NCBI GenBank assembly: GCA_002747105.1
Contig: PDSY01000018.1
Location: 1-50,692 of the forward strand
Source: Flavobacteriales bacterium
GTDB lineage: Bacteria > Bacteroidota > Bacteroidia > Flavobacteriales > Weeksellaceae
Length of the DNA stretch: 50,692 nt
Direction: 5' to 3'
The position numbers were made by a program, and so were the translations under genes. A model generated the notes under the pieces. That model did no database searches and was not told the origin of the DNA. It saw only the letters and a program-made list of their open reading frames with translations. Positions 18,327-27,223 of the stretch are shown here, piece after piece. Each line of letters begins with the position of its first letter. The first letter of the stretch is position 1.

Positions 18327-18722
18327 ATGAACGATACAATTACAAAAAGAATATATGCTTACTTTATTGATATGTTGGTATTGTGTATTCCATTATATAT
18401 TGTCATCATTATTTTTTGGGACGATATGATTAAGCTACAACCTAACAAATTTCTTTATTACTCGTTATTTTTGCAGTTTGTTCCATTCTTATTGTATTTT
18501 TTTATTTCTGAGTTTATTTTTCTATCAACCGTCGGTAAAAAAGTAATGAAACTAAAAGTATCCTATGAAAAAAATCGGTTTTTATCTATTTTAATAAGGA
18601 CTTTGTCGAGGTTAATACCATTAGAGCTTATTTCTTTTTTAATTTTAAAAGACCAATTACTTCACGATAAAATTTCTAAAACAAAGGTTTATGGAGCAAT
18701 GGTAAAACATATTGTCCAATAA
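18327..18722 (+). CDS. RDD family membrane protein
   Basis: A 131-residue RDD protein. It begins TKRIYAYFIDMLVL, in which Arg and Asp of the RDD signature are in place, and has TM helices at about 12-30, 42-62 and 88-104. STVGKKVMKLKV is the conserved post-TM2 block and LILKDQLLHDKISKTKV the conserved end (QxLHDxxxxT). RDD proteins are small, poorly understood membrane proteins, some linked to ion exchange. The gene begins 26 bases after the upstream one, and they are probably co-transcribed. Confidence 0.8.
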   Translation: MNDTITKRIYAYFIDMLVLCIPLYIVIIIFWDDMIKLQPNKFLYYSLFLQFVPFLLYFFISEFIFLSTVGKKVMKLKVSYEKNRFLSILIRTLSRLIPLELISFLILKDQLLHDKISKTKVYGAMVKHIVQ

Positions 18723-18750
18723 AGTTCAAAAACATTGTCAAACAACTATT

Positions 18751-18781
18751 AAAAAAAGGCTGAAAACTTAATTTCAACCTT
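18751..18781 (-). terminator. likely terminator of grpE-dnaJ
   Basis: On the minus strand AAGGTTGAAA pairs with TTTCAGCCTT (one mismatch) around a 6-base loop and is followed by TTTTTTT. Just beside it, 18774-18803 is a run of TCAACC-like hexamers reaching the dnaJ stop. Confidence 0.5.
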
Positions 18782-18797
18782 ATTCTTAACCTCAACC

Positions 18798-19922
18798 TCA
18801 ATTAAACAAATCTCTTACTTTATCGAAAAATGTTTTTTCTTTTCCTGAGGGTTCGGCGTTCATATCACCGTTATTGATTTGTTTTTCAAAGAATTCTTTT
18901 TGTTCATCGGTAAGCTTTTGAGGAGTCCACACATTCACATGAATGAACATATCTCCTTTTCCATAGCCTTCTAAACTCGGTAAACCTTTACCTGCCAATC
19001 GTAAAATTTTCCCCGATTGAACTCCAGCATCTATTTTTATTTTTACTTTTCCACCTACCGTTTTAATTTCTTTTGAAGTACCTAAAGCCGCTTCAGCGAA
19101 AGAAATATACAATTCTTGATGAAGATTATCGCCTTCTCTCTTAATGGCTTTATCTTCTTGTTCTTCCACAACAACTAATAAATCTCCAGGAATACCACCA
19201 AACGGAGCATCATTTCCTTTTCCTCTCACATTCAGTTGTATTCCTTCTCTTGCTCCTGCAGGAATTTTAATCGTTACCTCTTCCTCTTCTCGGATAAGCC
19301 CTTGTGCATTAGCACCTGAAGGGATTTTGTCGGCTACTTTACCGATTCCCTGACAGCTTGAACAAGTCGTTTGTGTTTGCATCTGACCAAGTGGTGTGTT
19401 CATGACTCTTACCTGAGCTCCCGTTCCGTTACAAGTAGGACAAGTTTTAGAAGTCGCTCCATTGGCTACCTTCATTCTTTTTACTTTGATGGTTTTTTGT
19501 GTTCCATTCACCATCTCTTCGAGGTTGAGTTTTATTCTAATTCTTAGATTAGAACCCTGAACTTGTCGTGTTCTGGATCTTCCTCCACCTCCGAAACCGC
19601 CTCCGAAGTGTCCACCAAAGATATCTCCGAACTGAGAAAAAATATCTTCCATATTCATTCCTCCGCCTCCGAAGCCACCTCCGAAACCGCCATTTCCACC
19701 CATTCCTGCGTGTCCATATTGGTCATAACGAGCTTTTTTGTTGGCATCGCTTAATACTTCATAAGCTTCTGCTGCCTCTTTAAATTTTTCTTCTGCTTCT
19801 TTATCCCCTGGGTTTTTATCAGGGTGATATTTAATGGCCATTTTTCGATAGGCTTTTTTTATTTCGCTTTCAGAAGCGCTTTTCGAAACGCCTAATACCT
19901 CGTAATAATCTCTTTTTGACAT
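18798..19922 (-). CDS. dnaJ: chaperone DnaJ with a reduced zinc-finger region
   Basis: A 374-residue Hsp40 that delivers substrates to DnaK and stimulates its ATPase. The J domain carries HPD at 33-35; residues 72-113 are the Gly/Phe-rich linker ([13 protein letters not shown]). The zinc domain holds only two CxxCxGxG motifs, CPTCNGTG (161-168) and CSSCQGIG (187-194); the first and fourth of the canonical four are missing, the latter replaced by IPSGANAQG. The two substrate-binding beta domains ([28 protein letters not shown]) are normal. It lies 9 bases downstream of grpE in one operon; dnaK is not in the window. Confidence 0.95.
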   Translation of the reverse strand: MSKRDYYEVLGVSKSASESEIKKAYRKMAIKYHPDKNPGDKEAEEKFKEAAEAYEVLSDANKKARYDQYGHAGMGGNGGFGGGFGGGGMNMEDIFSQFGDIFGGHFGGGFGGGGRSRTRQVQGSNLRIRIKLNLEEMVNGTQKTIKVKRMKVANGATSKTCPTCNGTGAQVRVMNTPLGQMQTQTTCSSCQGIGKVADKIPSGANAQGLIREEEEVTIKIPAGAREGIQLNVRGKGNDAPFGGIPGDLLVVVEEQEDKAIKREGDNLHQELYISFAEAALGTSKEIKTVGGKVKIKIDAGVQSGKILRLAGKGLPSLEGYGKGDMFIHVNVWTPQKLTDEQKEFFEKQINNGDMNAEPSGKEKTFFDKVRDLFN

Positions 19923-19931
19923 CTTCTCTTA

Positions 19932-20480
19932 TTATTGACCTGTAACTACTTTTGCAAATCTAATCACTCTCTCGTGAAGTTTGTATCCTGTTTCGATAAC
20001 ATCCACAATTTTCCCTTTTAAATCCTCGCTTGGAGCAGGAATTTGCGTAATTGCCTCGTGTATATCTACATTAAAATCATCTCCAGCTTTTACCTCTAAA
20101 GGCTGAAGACCTTTTTCTACTAATTTACTCTTGAATTTATTATAAATTAATTCCACTCCTTGTAAATCAGATTCTGAACCATTTTCTTTAATATCCTTTA
20201 AGGCTCTTTCAAAGTCGTCTAAAACGCCCAACATAGTGGTCATCATATCTTGACTTGCGTATTGGAAAAACTCCATTCTCTCTTTGGTGGTTCGTTTTTT
20301 ATAATTTTCGAACTCAGCATAAAGGCGAATGTATTTATCTTTTTCTTCTGCCAAAAGTTCTTCTGCGGTAGGCTCTTCTGCCACATTTTCTACATTTTCG
20401 GTGTTTTGTTGTTCATTTACCTCTTTGTTTTCTTCTGGATTCTGAACGCTTTCTTCCTTTATTTCTTTGTTTTCTGACAT
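19932..20480 (-). CDS. grpE: nucleotide exchange factor GrpE
   Basis: A 182-residue GrpE, which releases ADP from DnaK. It has a Glu/Asn-rich flexible N-terminus (1-45), the long dimerisation helix (about 46-95: LLAEEKDKYIRLYAEFENYKK), the four-helix bundle (DDFERALKDI) and the C-terminal beta wing (VDIHEAITQIPAPSEDLKGKIVDVIETGYKLHERVIRFAKV), which contains the DnaK-contact region. It precedes dnaJ by 9 bases. Confidence 0.95.
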   Translation of the reverse strand: MSENKEIKEESVQNPEENKEVNEQQNTENVENVAEEPTAEELLAEEKDKYIRLYAEFENYKKRTTKERMEFFQYASQDMMTTMLGVLDDFERALKDIKENGSESDLQGVELIYNKFKSKLVEKGLQPLEVKAGDDFNVDIHEAITQIPAPSEDLKGKIVDVIETGYKLHERVIRFAKVVTGQ

Positions 20481-20520
20481 TTTTGTTTCGTTTTATTCCG
20501 TTTTGATGCTTGTTGTATTT

Positions 20521-20528
20521 CAAAATTA
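20521..20528 (-). promoter_or_regulatory. -7 promoter box of grpE-dnaJ
   Basis: TAATTTTG on the minus strand, 40 bases before the ATG at 20480. No heat-shock (CIRCE-like) inverted repeat is visible nearby. Confidence 0.5.
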
Positions 20529-20609
20529 TTGCCAAACTTATTTTTAGGACATTTAGGCAGAATTTTTATTTTTTACATTTAAATCAGTCGTTATTTATGA
20601 ATGAATGAT

Positions 20610-20617
20610 TATATTTG
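20610..20617 (+). promoter_or_regulatory. -7 promoter box of pyrH-frr
   Basis: TATATTTG, 36 bases before the ATG at 20654. Confidence 0.6.
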
Positions 20618-20653
20618 CATATTCCAATATTTATAATTTAATACCAAGATACA

Positions 20654-21361
20654 ATGAAATACAAAAGAATTTTATTAAAACTGAGTGGGGAAGCTTTAAT
20701 GGGAAATCGTCAGTACGGGATTGATAATGACAGATTAAAAGAGTATGCAGAGGAAATAAAAAAAATCATAGAACTTGGCTGTGAGGTAGCCATTGTAATT
20801 GGTGGAGGAAATATTTTCCGAGGTTTGGCAGGTGCCGCAAAAGGAATGGATAGAGTACAGGGCGATTATATGGGAATGTTGGCTACTGTGATTAACGGAA
20901 TGGCATTGCAAGGAGCTTTGGAAGATGCAGGTATTAAAACAAGATTACAAAGTGCCATAGAAATGCACAAGGTTGCAGAACCATTTATTAAAAGAAAGGC
21001 GACAAGGCATCTAGAAAAAGGAAGAGTAGTTATTTTTGGAGCAGGAACAGGGAATCCTTATTTTACAACGGATACCGCAGCTACTTTGAGGGCTATCGAA
21101 ATAGGAGCTGATGTAATTCTGAAAGGAACAAGAGTAGATGGAATCTATGATAGTGATCCAGAAAAAAACAAAGATGCCGTTAAGTTTAACTCTCTTACTT
21201 TTAAGGAGGTTTTTGATAGAAATTTAAAAGTGATGGATATGACTGCCTTTACCTTGAGTCAAGAGAACGAATTACCTATTATTGTGTTTGATATGAATAA
21301 AAAAGATAACCTCTTTAAATTGATTCAGGGAGAAGAAGTAGGAACATTGGTAAATTTATAA
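20654..21361 (+). CDS. pyrH: UMP kinase
   Basis: A 235-residue amino-acid-kinase-fold UMP kinase (UMP + ATP to UDP + ADP), typical length. Diagnostic blocks are [14 protein letters not shown] at the start, [48 protein letters not shown] (nucleotide site) and [16 protein letters not shown]. It is followed after 25 bases by frr, a gene order conserved across bacteria. Confidence 0.97.
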   Translation: MKYKRILLKLSGEALMGNRQYGIDNDRLKEYAEEIKKIIELGCEVAIVIGGGNIFRGLAGAAKGMDRVQGDYMGMLATVINGMALQGALEDAGIKTRLQSAIEMHKVAEPFIKRKATRHLEKGRVVIFGAGTGNPYFTTDTAATLRAIEIGADVILKGTRVDGIYDSDPEKNKDAVKFNSLTFKEVFDRNLKVMDMTAFTLSQENELPIIVFDMNKKDNLFKLIQGEEVGTLVNL

Positions 21362-21386
21362 TTAAAAATAAAAGAAAGAAAAAGAT

Positions 21387-21941
21387 ATGGAAGAATTACA
21401 GGTGATTATTGATATGGTAAAGCAAGAGATGGATGCGGCAATCAAGCATTTGGAACATGCTTTCTTAAAAATTAGAGCAGGAAGAGCCTCTACAACGATG
21501 GTTCAGGATGTAATGGTAGAATATTATGGGTCGACAACTCCGTTGAATCAGGTAGCGAATGTCTCTGTGCCAGATGCGATGACGATTACTATTCAGCCGT
21601 GGGATAAATCAGCGATAAAAGCCATTGAAAAAGGAATTATAGAATCTAATTTAGGTTTTGCTCCGTCTAATAATGGAGATATGATTATATTAAATGTTCC
21701 ACCTTTAACCGAAGAAAGGCGTGTAGAATTGGTAAAACAAGCCAAAGCTGAAGGAGAACAAACCAAAGTTACCGTAAGAAATGCTCGTCACGACGGAATG
21801 AAAGAATTGAAAAAAATAGAGGGGATTTCTGAGGATATTATTAAAGATACGGAAGGAGAAATTCAGGATATTACCGATGCCTATGTAAAGGAAATTGATG
21901 AACATTTCAAAATCAAAGAAAAAGATATTATGACGATTTAA
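21387..21941 (+). CDS. frr: ribosome recycling factor
   Basis: A 184-residue RRF, which with EF-G splits the post-termination ribosome. The family signature KIRAGRASTTMVQDVMVEYYGSTTPLNQVANVS is clear (shown here in two pieces: KIRAGRASTTMVQ and YYGSTTPLNQVANVS), as are TITIQPWDKSAIKAIEKGI, NVPPLTEERR and VTVRNARHDGM. It ends in a strong terminator. Confidence 0.97.
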   Translation: MEELQVIIDMVKQEMDAAIKHLEHAFLKIRAGRASTTMVQDVMVEYYGSTTPLNQVANVSVPDAMTITIQPWDKSAIKAIEKGIIESNLGFAPSNNGDMIILNVPPLTEERRVELVKQAKAEGEQTKVTVRNARHDGMKELKKIEGISEDIIKDTEGEIQDITDAYVKEIDEHFKIKEKDIMTI

Positions 21942-21964
21942 TAGCCGTTTTATCAATAAAAATT

Positions 21965-21990
21965 AATCGCCTTTTAGGGCGATTTTTTTT
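21965..21990 (+). terminator. terminator of pyrH-frr
   Basis: AATCGCC (21965-21971) pairs with GGCGATT (21978-21984) around a 6-base loop, then a run of eight T. Confidence 0.9.
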
Positions 21991-22014
21991 GGCATGGGTT
22001 TGAAAACTATCACT

Positions 22015-22057
22015 CAAAAAAAGGCTTAAATAATACCAATTGATTATTTAAGCCTTT
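22015..22057 (-). terminator. terminator of tRNA-Ser
   Basis: A perfect 15-bp stem (22020-22034 with 22043-22057, AAAGGCTTAAATAAT and its complement) with an 8-base loop lies just downstream of the tRNA on the minus strand and is followed there by a T run. Confidence 0.85.
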
Positions 22058-22060
22058 ATG

Positions 22061-22147
22061 CAGAAAGGAAGGGATTCGAACCCTCGATACGGTTACCCGC
22101 ATACTACCTTTCCAGGGTAGCGCCTTCGACCACTCGGCCACCTTTCT
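22061..22147 (-). tRNA. tRNA-Ser (anticodon GGA)
   Basis: The 87-base gene folds as a class II tRNA. Acceptor strands AGAAAGG and CCTTTCT pair fully, with discriminator G73. The D arm contains GGCCGAGTGGTCGAAGGC; the anticodon stem CTACC/GGTAG encloses CTGGAAA, giving anticodon GGA (reads UCC and UCU). A long variable arm and a T arm with GGTTCGAATCC follow. CCA is not encoded. A TATATTTG box lies upstream. Confidence 0.95.
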
Positions 22148-22160
22148 AAATTTCCGACTG

Positions 22161-22168
22161 CAAATATA
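22161..22168 (-). promoter_or_regulatory. -7 promoter box of tRNA-Ser
   Basis: TATATTTG on the minus strand, 13 bases before the mature tRNA 5' end at 22147. Confidence 0.65.
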
Positions 22169-22240
22169 CGCTTTTTGATTGAAAGATTAAAGAAATGAAA
22201 GATTAAAAAATTAATAATTCACTATTACTACATTCTCATA

Positions 22241-23254
22241 TTAAACAGAAATCTCTCCTCTTAAATTTTGGGTAAAGTTGGTTTTAAAATCTTTTGGATA
22301 ATTGGGGTTATCAATCAGGTGCATTGTTTTGGTAATGGCACTTTCTATGGTGATACCTTTACCATTAATCGCTCCTAATTTTGAGAAAATATTGGAGTTT
22401 TCGTATTTGCCAAAAGAAATGCTTCCCGAAAGACATTGTGAAATAACCACAATTTCCGTTCCTTGTGCCCTGATATTTTGTAGAATTTGATAGGTAATAT
22501 CATTATTAAATATCGTTCCAGAACCAAATACCTGTAAGATTAAAACTTTTGTAGAGGGCAATTTTTCAAGATGTTGAATATTCATTCCAGGGAAGATGCG
22601 CCAAAATAAAACATCAGAAGATAGATGAGTGTCAATGGAAAATGCTTCATTTTCGTCAGGTCGGAATAATTCTTCTTTATCAATATTTAAATTCACTCCC
22701 GATTGACCCAAAATAGGATAATTAGGACTGATAAAAGCATCAAAATGTTCGGCAGAGTATTTTAAAGACCGATTTCCTCTCAATAGTTTGTACTCAAAAT
22801 AAATCGCTACTTCCTGAATGACCGCCTTATCGTTTTCGTATAGACTGGCATAATATAAACTGGTCAAAAGGTTTTCCTTAGCATCGGTTCTTAGGTCACC
22901 AATAGGCAACTGAGAACCCGTTAGAATAACAGGTTTCCTTAGTCCTTTGAGCATAAAACTGAGTGCTGATGCTGTGTAGGACATTGTATCGGTGCCATGA
23001 AGAATCAAAAATCCGTCGTATTGGTCGTAATTATCACGGATACACTCTGCGATTTTTTGCCATTCTTTGATTCCCATATCCGAGGAATCAACGGGTGTGT
23101 CAAAGGAAAATACCGAAGATTCACACTCTAATAAATTGAGTTCAGGGATTTTTTCAAAAATATTTTGAAAGTCAAAAGCCTTCAAACTTCCTGTTTGATA
23201 GTCTTTTTCCATTCCTATCGTTCCCCCTGTATATATAATGAGTACTTTTTTCAT
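22241..23254 (-). CDS. ansA: type I L-asparaginase
   Basis: A 337-residue cytoplasmic asparaginase (asparagine to aspartate + ammonia). Both catalytic threonine motifs are present: IYTGGTIGM (about 7-15) and ILHGTDTMSYTASALSFML. GLRKPVILTGSQLPIGDLRTDAKEN and VFGSGTIFN are also family blocks. The ATG at 23254 is preferred over the open upstream extension because MKKVLIIYTGGTIG is the normal start and a TATTTTTG box lies only 4 bases upstream of it. It is divergent from trmH, with 40 bases between the start codons. Confidence 0.93.
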   Translation of the reverse strand: MKKVLIIYTGGTIGMEKDYQTGSLKAFDFQNIFEKIPELNLLECESSVFSFDTPVDSSDMGIKEWQKIAECIRDNYDQYDGFLILHGTDTMSYTASALSFMLKGLRKPVILTGSQLPIGDLRTDAKENLLTSLYYASLYENDKAVIQEVAIYFEYKLLRGNRSLKYSAEHFDAFISPNYPILGQSGVNLNIDKEELFRPDENEAFSIDTHLSSDVLFWRIFPGMNIQHLEKLPSTKVLILQVFGSGTIFNNDITYQILQNIRAQGTEIVVISQCLSGSISFGKYENSNIFSKLGAINGKGITIESAITKTMHLIDNPNYPKDFKTNFTQNLRGEISV

Positions 23255-23258
23255 ATCC

Positions 23259-23266
23259 CAAAAATA
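23259..23266 (-). promoter_or_regulatory. -7 promoter box almost touching the ansA start
   Basis: TATTTTTG on the minus strand ends 4 bases before the ATG at 23254; the transcript may be leaderless. Confidence 0.5.
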
Positions 23267-23294
23267 CTTTAATTTGTACAAATTTTAAAATTTA

Positions 23295-23972
23295 ATGAAA
23301 AATTTAACATTCATATTAGACCAACTGAAACCATTCTTAACCGAAGAAAGGTGGACTAAAATTCAATATTACGCCAAGGAAAGTTCGGATTTTGTACTGC
23401 CTGTTTTAGAGGATGTGTATCAGCATAGGAATGCAGCGGCGATTGTAAGAAGTGCCGAAGCCTGCGCGTTTCATAAGGTTTTAGCAATGGAAAAACGAAA
23501 TAAATTTGAACAAAATCTAAGTGTTACCAAAGGAGCAGATACTTGGGTTGAGGTAGAGCGAATTTCGCCCTCGCTTTCTTCGATTGAAAAAATGAGAAAT
23601 GATGGCTATAAAATTGTGGCTGTTTCTCCAGAAAAAAATGCCATTTCTCTCCCTGATTATCAAATTAAAGAACCGATGGCACTTATTTTCGGAACCGAAT
23701 GGGAAGGTGTTTCGGAAGATATTTTGGAAGAAGCAGACGAAACTTTAGCCATTCCGATGTATGGTTTTACGAAGAGTTTTAATGTTTCGGTGGCGGCAGC
23801 AATTTGCATGTATCAACTCAAACAAAAGCTAGTCTCGTCCTCTCTCAATTATCATTTGACCGAAGAAAAACGAACCAAACTGATGATTCGTTGGGCGATA
23901 AATTCTATTAGAAGTGGAGAAAATATTTATCGTAAAATAGTAGATGATAATAATTTAAAAGATATTTTGTAG
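23295..23972 (+). CDS. trmH: tRNA (guanosine-2'-O-)-methyltransferase, TrmH family
   Basis: A 225-residue SPOUT methyltransferase. The three SPOUT/knot motifs are visible: VYQHRNAAAIVRSAEACAF (motif 1, with NxxAxxR), ALIFGTEWEGVSEDIL (motif 2) and IPMYGFTKSFNVSVAAAICMY (motif 3, SFNVSVA). The C-terminal extension after residue 180 with RWAINSIRSGENIYRKI matches TrmH rather than rRNA-modifying RlmB, supporting Gm18 of tRNA as target. Confidence 0.88.
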   Translation: MKNLTFILDQLKPFLTEERWTKIQYYAKESSDFVLPVLEDVYQHRNAAAIVRSAEACAFHKVLAMEKRNKFEQNLSVTKGADTWVEVERISPSLSSIEKMRNDGYKIVAVSPEKNAISLPDYQIKEPMALIFGTEWEGVSEDILEEADETLAIPMYGFTKSFNVSVAAAICMYQLKQKLVSSSLNYHLTEEKRTKLMIRWAINSIRSGENIYRKIVDDNNLKDIL

Positions 23973-24110
23973 TTATTAACTTTTTTTTATTTATTTTTGT
24001 AGAATATATTTTATTAATAGAAAATAGTTGACTCATGTCATGAATGCGAAATATTGCATCTTTTTGGTATAAATATTGATAGAGAAAGTGAATATAAAAA
24101 TTAAAGTATT

Positions 24111-26312
24111 ATGAAAAAAACGATTTTAAGTGCAGCTGCGGCTTTTCTTTGCATGCAGGCACAGGCTCAAACTAAAGATATTGGAGTAACAATATCTCCC
24201 ACTGCACAGTATAACTGGTGGGATGAGAATACAGGTATTGAAAATGGAATGACTGTAGGAGGTAGAGTAGGTTTTAGTTTTGGAAGAAATTTTGAGATTA
24301 GAGGAGTTTACGAACAGTCTTTGAGTTTGAAAAATACTTTGGATAAGTACAAAGATGACTTTCCTAATTTAGTAAATAGTTTTAGTTCTGACGATGTCGA
24401 AATAAAGCGATATGGAGCAGAGTTTAAAGTTAACTTGACCAATAAAGGAGTATCTCCTTATGTTACATTAGGAGCAGGTATCCAAGAAATGGAAGCTAAA
24501 GATAACAAAGTGAAGCAAATCTACGCTAATGGAGGTTTAGGGATTAAATTAAGATTGAGTGATAGAATAGTATTGAACCTAGAAGGTAAGCATACTGTAT
24601 TCAATATGAATCCTAATACGGCATTAGGTTTAGATTTACAAAACTCGTCTAATACTCTTGAAAGCGTTAGAATGGGGAATTGGTCAGCACAAGCAGGGAT
24701 TCAGTTTTATCTTGCAGGAAGAAGACCAGGGCAAATGTCTAGCTTAGATAAAGCTTATTATAATAAATATTCTGGAGGTTTTTCAGGAGTTAGTATTTCT
24801 GCAGAGCCAATGTTATCTTATGTAGATTTTAATGATGATTCTAATTTAAGAGATACTTATCTTTTAGGAGCTAGTTTAGGATTTAATTTTAATAAATATA
24901 TCAGTTTAAGAGCGTATTATTTACAATCGACTCAAGATAAAAAAATCCAAACCAAGTGGGATGAAATGGCGATGTATGGAGGAGATGTAGTAGCTAGGTT
25001 GAATGTGGCTAAAGGCGTAGTACCTTACCTTACTTTAGGAGGTGGTTATTTGAACCAATTGGATAGTTATGTTGGAGAAGATGAAGCCTTAAATGTAGAT
25101 AATTCTTCTTATTATGCAAAAGGTGGATTAGGACTTACTATTCCTTTAGGTAGAAGTGTAGAGCTTTTTGGAGAGGCAGGACTAATGTACACTTCGGAGA
25201 AAGCAGAGCATGTATCTTCTCCTGATGAGTTGGTAAAACATATGATGTATAACGGAGGTGTTAGATTTAATATTGGTAAATCTAAGGCGAATACAGACGA
25301 TGCTTTACAGACAGTAATCAATGAGAATAATAGAGTGTACGAAAGCAGACTTGCAGAATTACAAAGCCAATTAGACGAGGCGTATGCTAAGAATGATACT
25401 GAAAAGGTAGTAGAGATTATGCAGGAGAAGAAAGCGGTAGAGCAGAGAATTGTAGAAGATGTACAACAAGCAGCAGATACCACGGAAGCAGTTGAAATAT
25501 ATAATAGAGCATTAGACGATAAAATTAGACTTACACCTGCTGAATTAGAAGAAATTATAGAAACAGCGGTAGATGAGGTAGATGCGGAGTATGGTTATCC
25601 TAATGTAGGAAATGTTGATTATAGAAATAGAGAGGGTGCTCATCACCATAATCACAATCATAATCACCAAAGTGTTCCAACAAAAGAGTATTTAGACTTG
25701 AAAAATGATTTGAAAAAATTAAATCAAAAAATAGACAATGTCGAAAATAGAGCTTATGAAAGAGAATTGAAAAGTCAAAAACCACTTGTAGTTGACGCAG
25801 CAGTAGCTACAAAAGACGGTGTAGAAAGAGGATACCCAAGAACAGGAGCAGCAACAGTAGAAAGAGTAGAGGGGAAAGTAGTTAGAGATGCTAAAGGAAA
25901 TAAGAAAAAAGTAGCTTCTTTGATGTATTATAAAGGAGTTTCTGGTTTTGTAGGTGTTAACTTTGGTCAGCAAACGGCTATGAATGTAGGAGTGAGAGGA
26001 CATTATGAATTTAGTAATTCTAATTTTGAATTGATGCCAGAGGCTTATTTAGGTTTAGGAGATCCTAATGGGTTTGGATTGAGTGCAAATGTGATCTATC
26101 CATTTAATATTAAAAAAAATAAATACATATTAAAACCTTATTTAGGAGCGGGTTTAGGATTCAACCTTATTGATGGAGGAGTTAAATTTGGAACAAACCT
26201 TATCGCAGGTACTTATGTTAATCTTTGGAAAGGGAAATTATATGTAGATTATACTGCAAGAGATTTCACTAAGAATAATCAAATTGCAGTAGGTTATAAA
26301 TTTACTTATTAA
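24111..26312 (+). CDS. outer-membrane protein with duplicated beta-barrel domains and a coiled-coil/His-rich insert
   Basis: A 733-residue protein with a signal peptide (AAAAFLCMQAQAQ, cleavage near residue 20). Two related OMP-like beta domains follow: about 22-207 (ISPTAQYNWWDENTG... GFSFGRNFEIRGVYEQS... SPYVTLGAGI) and about 222-395 (SAEPMLSYVDFNDDS... GFNFNKYISLRAYYLQS... VPYLTLGGGYL). Then comes an Ala/Glu-rich coiled coil (about 405-470, ESRLAELQSQLDEAYAKND), a His-rich stretch HHHNHNHNH near 511-520, another helix, and a third beta domain (about 605-733) ending in GYKFTY, a plausible BAM signal. Function unknown. It is followed 19 bases later by an OmpA-like gene, likely its partner. 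Confidence 0.75.
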   Translation: MKKTILSAAAAFLCMQAQAQTKDIGVTISPTAQYNWWDENTGIENGMTVGGRVGFSFGRNFEIRGVYEQSLSLKNTLDKYKDDFPNLVNSFSSDDVEIKRYGAEFKVNLTNKGVSPYVTLGAGIQEMEAKDNKVKQIYANGGLGIKLRLSDRIVLNLEGKHTVFNMNPNTALGLDLQNSSNTLESVRMGNWSAQAGIQFYLAGRRPGQMSSLDKAYYNKYSGGFSGVSISAEPMLSYVDFNDDSNLRDTYLLGASLGFNFNKYISLRAYYLQSTQDKKIQTKWDEMAMYGGDVVARLNVAKGVVPYLTLGGGYLNQLDSYVGEDEALNVDNSSYYAKGGLGLTIPLGRSVELFGEAGLMYTSEKAEHVSSPDELVKHMMYNGGVRFNIGKSKANTDDALQTVINENNRVYESRLAELQSQLDEAYAKNDTEKVVEIMQEKKAVEQRIVEDVQQAADTTEAVEIYNRALDDKIRLTPAELEEIIETAVDEVDAEYGYPNVGNVDYRNREGAHHHNHNHNHQSVPTKEYLDLKNDLKKLNQKIDNVENRAYERELKSQKPLVVDAAVATKDGVERGYPRTGAATVERVEGKVVRDAKGNKKKVASLMYYKGVSGFVGVNFGQQTAMNVGVRGHYEFSNSNFELMPEAYLGLGDPNGFGLSANVIYPFNIKKNKYILKPYLGAGLGFNLIDGGVKFGTNLIAGTYVNLWKGKLYVDYTARDFTKNNQIAVGYKFTY

Positions 26313-26331
26313 TTATTAAATAATTTCTTTT

Positions 26332-27195
26332 ATGAAAAAATCAAATATCATTATAAGTGCATTATTCTTAACTTGTTTTTCTTGGGCTACTGCTCAAGAA
26401 AAGCAAGTGAGAGATGATGCTACTATCGTCATGACGAAAACAGAATTGAATGATTTCGTTGCGAAAATAAAAAAATTACGAAGACAAAAATTGTTGGCAA
26501 GCCAAAATAGAAAAAGGGTTTGTTTAACTGAAAAGGTAGCTCCTAAGCAGAGAGTAGAACCAAAGGAAACTCTTAAAAGAAGTAGTACTCGGGAATTATT
26601 GGAGGAACTCAACACTAAAGTAAACTATCAGTATTTGAAGTTACTTGAAATGCAAATCGAAGATTTAAAAAGAAGAGGAGGTAGATTAGAAGTTGAAGTA
26701 CCTCAAGTTCAAAATCAACCAAAATCTTATTCTTCAGAATTTCAAGCATTGAATAGAAGGTTGACAGGTTTGGAAAGCAGACTTTCTCAAAGACAGCCTA
26801 CAAGCTCTACTTCTAAGACCATTATGATTGAAAAAAATGCCAAGTATGATGCACTAGTTGAGCAATATAGCACTTATCAAAAAATGTTTTTCTTTGCTAA
26901 TAACTCGGCAAAGGTAGCAGGTTCTGATTATTCTTCTATTAAAGAGGTAGCTAATGTTGTGAATACACAAAGACCTCATATTAAAGTTCAGTTGAGAGGT
27001 TATGCAAGTAAAGTTGGTTCACCAATTTACAATGTAAAGCTTTCTAAAAGAAGAACGGATGCGGTTAAGAATCAATTGATAAGATATGGTGTTCCAGCAT
27101 CTTATATTGAGGTTTTACCGTTAGGGGAAGACCAAACAGCTCACTCTGATGCACAAGCAAGAAGAGTAGATTTGAATTTTATGATTGTTAAATAA
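26332..27195 (+). CDS. periplasmic OmpA C-terminal-like domain protein without its own barrel
   Basis: A 287-residue protein: signal peptide (IIISALFLTCFSWATAQ), a Lys/Arg-rich helical or coiled region (about 30-155, DFVAKIKKLRRQKLL, LLEMQIEDLKRRGGRLEVE), then an OmpA-like domain (about 180-287: FFFANNSAKVAG, VQLRGYASKVGSPIYNVKLSKRRTDAV, GVPASYIEVLPLGEDQ, ARRVDLNF). The usual TDxxG aspartate that contacts peptidoglycan is replaced (GYASKVGS, Ser226), while the Arg of LSKRR remains. No membrane barrel is present, unlike OmpA. It follows the 733-residue barrel gene by 19 bases and ends in a terminator. Confidence 0.85.
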   Translation: MKKSNIIISALFLTCFSWATAQEKQVRDDATIVMTKTELNDFVAKIKKLRRQKLLASQNRKRVCLTEKVAPKQRVEPKETLKRSSTRELLEELNTKVNYQYLKLLEMQIEDLKRRGGRLEVEVPQVQNQPKSYSSEFQALNRRLTGLESRLSQRQPTSSTSKTIMIEKNAKYDALVEQYSTYQKMFFFANNSAKVAGSDYSSIKEVANVVNTQRPHIKVQLRGYASKVGSPIYNVKLSKRRTDAVKNQLIRYGVPASYIEVLPLGEDQTAHSDAQARRVDLNFMIVK

Positions 27196-27223
27196 AAAAT
27201 ATTTTTTTATTTAACTCATTTAT

